Shown here in pieces: positions 63,591-64,000 of a stretch of DNA of 64,000 nt. The first letter of the stretch is position 1, and the number at the start of each line of letters is the position of its first letter. The DNA is from Novosphingobium sp. CECT 9465 (GTDB taxonomy: Bacteria; Pseudomonadota; Alphaproteobacteria; Sphingomonadales; Sphingomonadaceae), in the NCBI RefSeq assembly GCF_920987055.1, contig NZ_CAKLBX010000001.1, forward strand, positions 1,226,501-1,290,500, in the 5' to 3' direction. The notes under the pieces were generated by a model that was given only the letters and a program-made list of their open reading frames with translations, did not search any database and was not told where the DNA came from. The position numbers and the translations under genes were made by a program.

Positions 63591-64000
63591 TTACAATTCC
63601 CGCAGCACTTGCGCGGGCCTTGTCCGCAGTACACCCAGCGATCCTGCCACTGCCAGCACCATGACCAGCACCACGCCGCCGCCCAGTACGCCAAGGATGC
63701 GTGGCCAGTCGGGTAGCCAGTCGAATTCGAACAGCCAAACGATAACGCCATAGGCAATGCCCGTGCCGAGGATGAGCGCCACACCCGCCAGCAGCGCGCT
63801 CAGCAACCCATATTCCGCCAGCAGCAGCACCAGCAACTGGCGGCGGCTTGCGCCCAGAACGCGCAGGATCGTGTTGTCATAAGTCTTGCGTTCGCGCGCG
63901 GCGGCTATCGCGCCTGCCAGCACGGCCATGCCCGCCAGGATCGCCACGCTGGCAGCCGCAAGGATCGCGGTGCCCATCTGTGAGAGGATTTCGCGCGCCT
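63591..64000 (-). CDS. FtsX-like ABC transporter permease, C-terminal part
   Basis: The frame is open to the window edge (REILSQMGTAIL...), so the N-terminus lies outside. The visible part has an FtsX/MacB-type end: a hydrophobic helix AILAAASVAILAGMAVLAGA, the loop ARERKTYDNTILRVLGASRRQLL, and two more helices ending in GVLRTRPAQVLREL. It is probably a permease of the YbbP type, from shape and loop text. Confidence 0.8.
   Translation of the reverse strand, partial: AREILSQMGTAILAAASVAILAGMAVLAGAIAAARERKTYDNTILRVLGASRRQLLVLLLAEYGLLSALLAGVALILGTGIAYGVIVWLFEFDWLPDWPRILGVLGGGVVLVMVLAVAGSLGVLRTRPAQVLREL

Overview
The window reads as a chromosomal segment of a sphingomonad alphaproteobacterium, most likely Novosphingobium or a close relative. 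This rests on high GC content, three large TonB-dependent receptors in 64 kb, a UrcA-family protein, paired DUF805 proteins, a TypA/RarA/RsgA housekeeping block and long runs of ATGA-overlapping genes. The genus is inferred from gene content and style; no database was searched.

Layout. (1) 1-13451: a co-directional, largely translationally coupled purine-degradation operon. It runs from a periplasmic nucleoside-hydrolase-like protein through adenine and guanine deaminases, xanthine dehydrogenase XdhABC, membrane urate hydroxylase PuuD, HIU hydrolase, OHCU decarboxylase, allantoinase PuuE and allantoate amidohydrolase to the aminotransferase PucG. An HpxZ-like protein points to oxalurate as an intermediate. 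(2) 13565-20607: a sucrose-use locus with a LacI regulator, an SuT-type transporter, a TonB receptor, a cytoplasmic GH68 sucrose hydrolase and a ROK fructokinase. Two adjacent perfect palindromes lie between the divergent transporter and receptor. (3) 20620-25910: a sterol-desaturase-type hydroxylase with a Lys-rich membrane partner, a secreted metallo-beta-lactamase-fold hydrolase and a TonB receptor. (4) 26681-37696: an ABC importer, a NikR-like regulator without nickel ligands, two DUF1989 proteins, a biotin carboxylase annotated in most genomes as urea carboxylase, allophanate hydrolase and an exported beta-propeller. This is the gene set now understood as guanidine assimilation. No ykkC riboswitch is visible, but two matching inverted repeats lie upstream. 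(5) 37742-45151: small exported proteins, a TPR-sulfotransferase, a second sterol-desaturase paralogue, a LysR regulator, and a divergent operon of a 2-oxoglutarate oxygenase, an unknown protein and an exported cyanophycinase-like peptidase. (6) 45148-49426: an amino-acid racemase gene broken by frameshifts and by a 1,412-bp IS110-family element, coupled to an intact exported D-aminoacylase. (7) 49546-64000: housekeeping and envelope genes (GreA/GreB-like factor, RsgA, tRNA-Thr, RarA, PadR regulator, glycosyltransferase, outer-membrane barrel, TypA), a TonB receptor whose signal peptide carries an in-frame TGA, two DUF805 proteins and the end of an FtsX-like permease.

The most interesting signals are regulatory. 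A 17-bp dyad of LysR-box type occurs in front of both sterol-desaturase paralogues and in the LysR/oxygenase intergenic region, which suggests one regulon across 20 kb. Two TATTACS-N12-SGTAATA inverted repeats lie upstream of the guanidine operon, next to an odd NikR homologue. The IS110 element has a long, hairpin-rich 3' non-coding end that may encode a bridge RNA.
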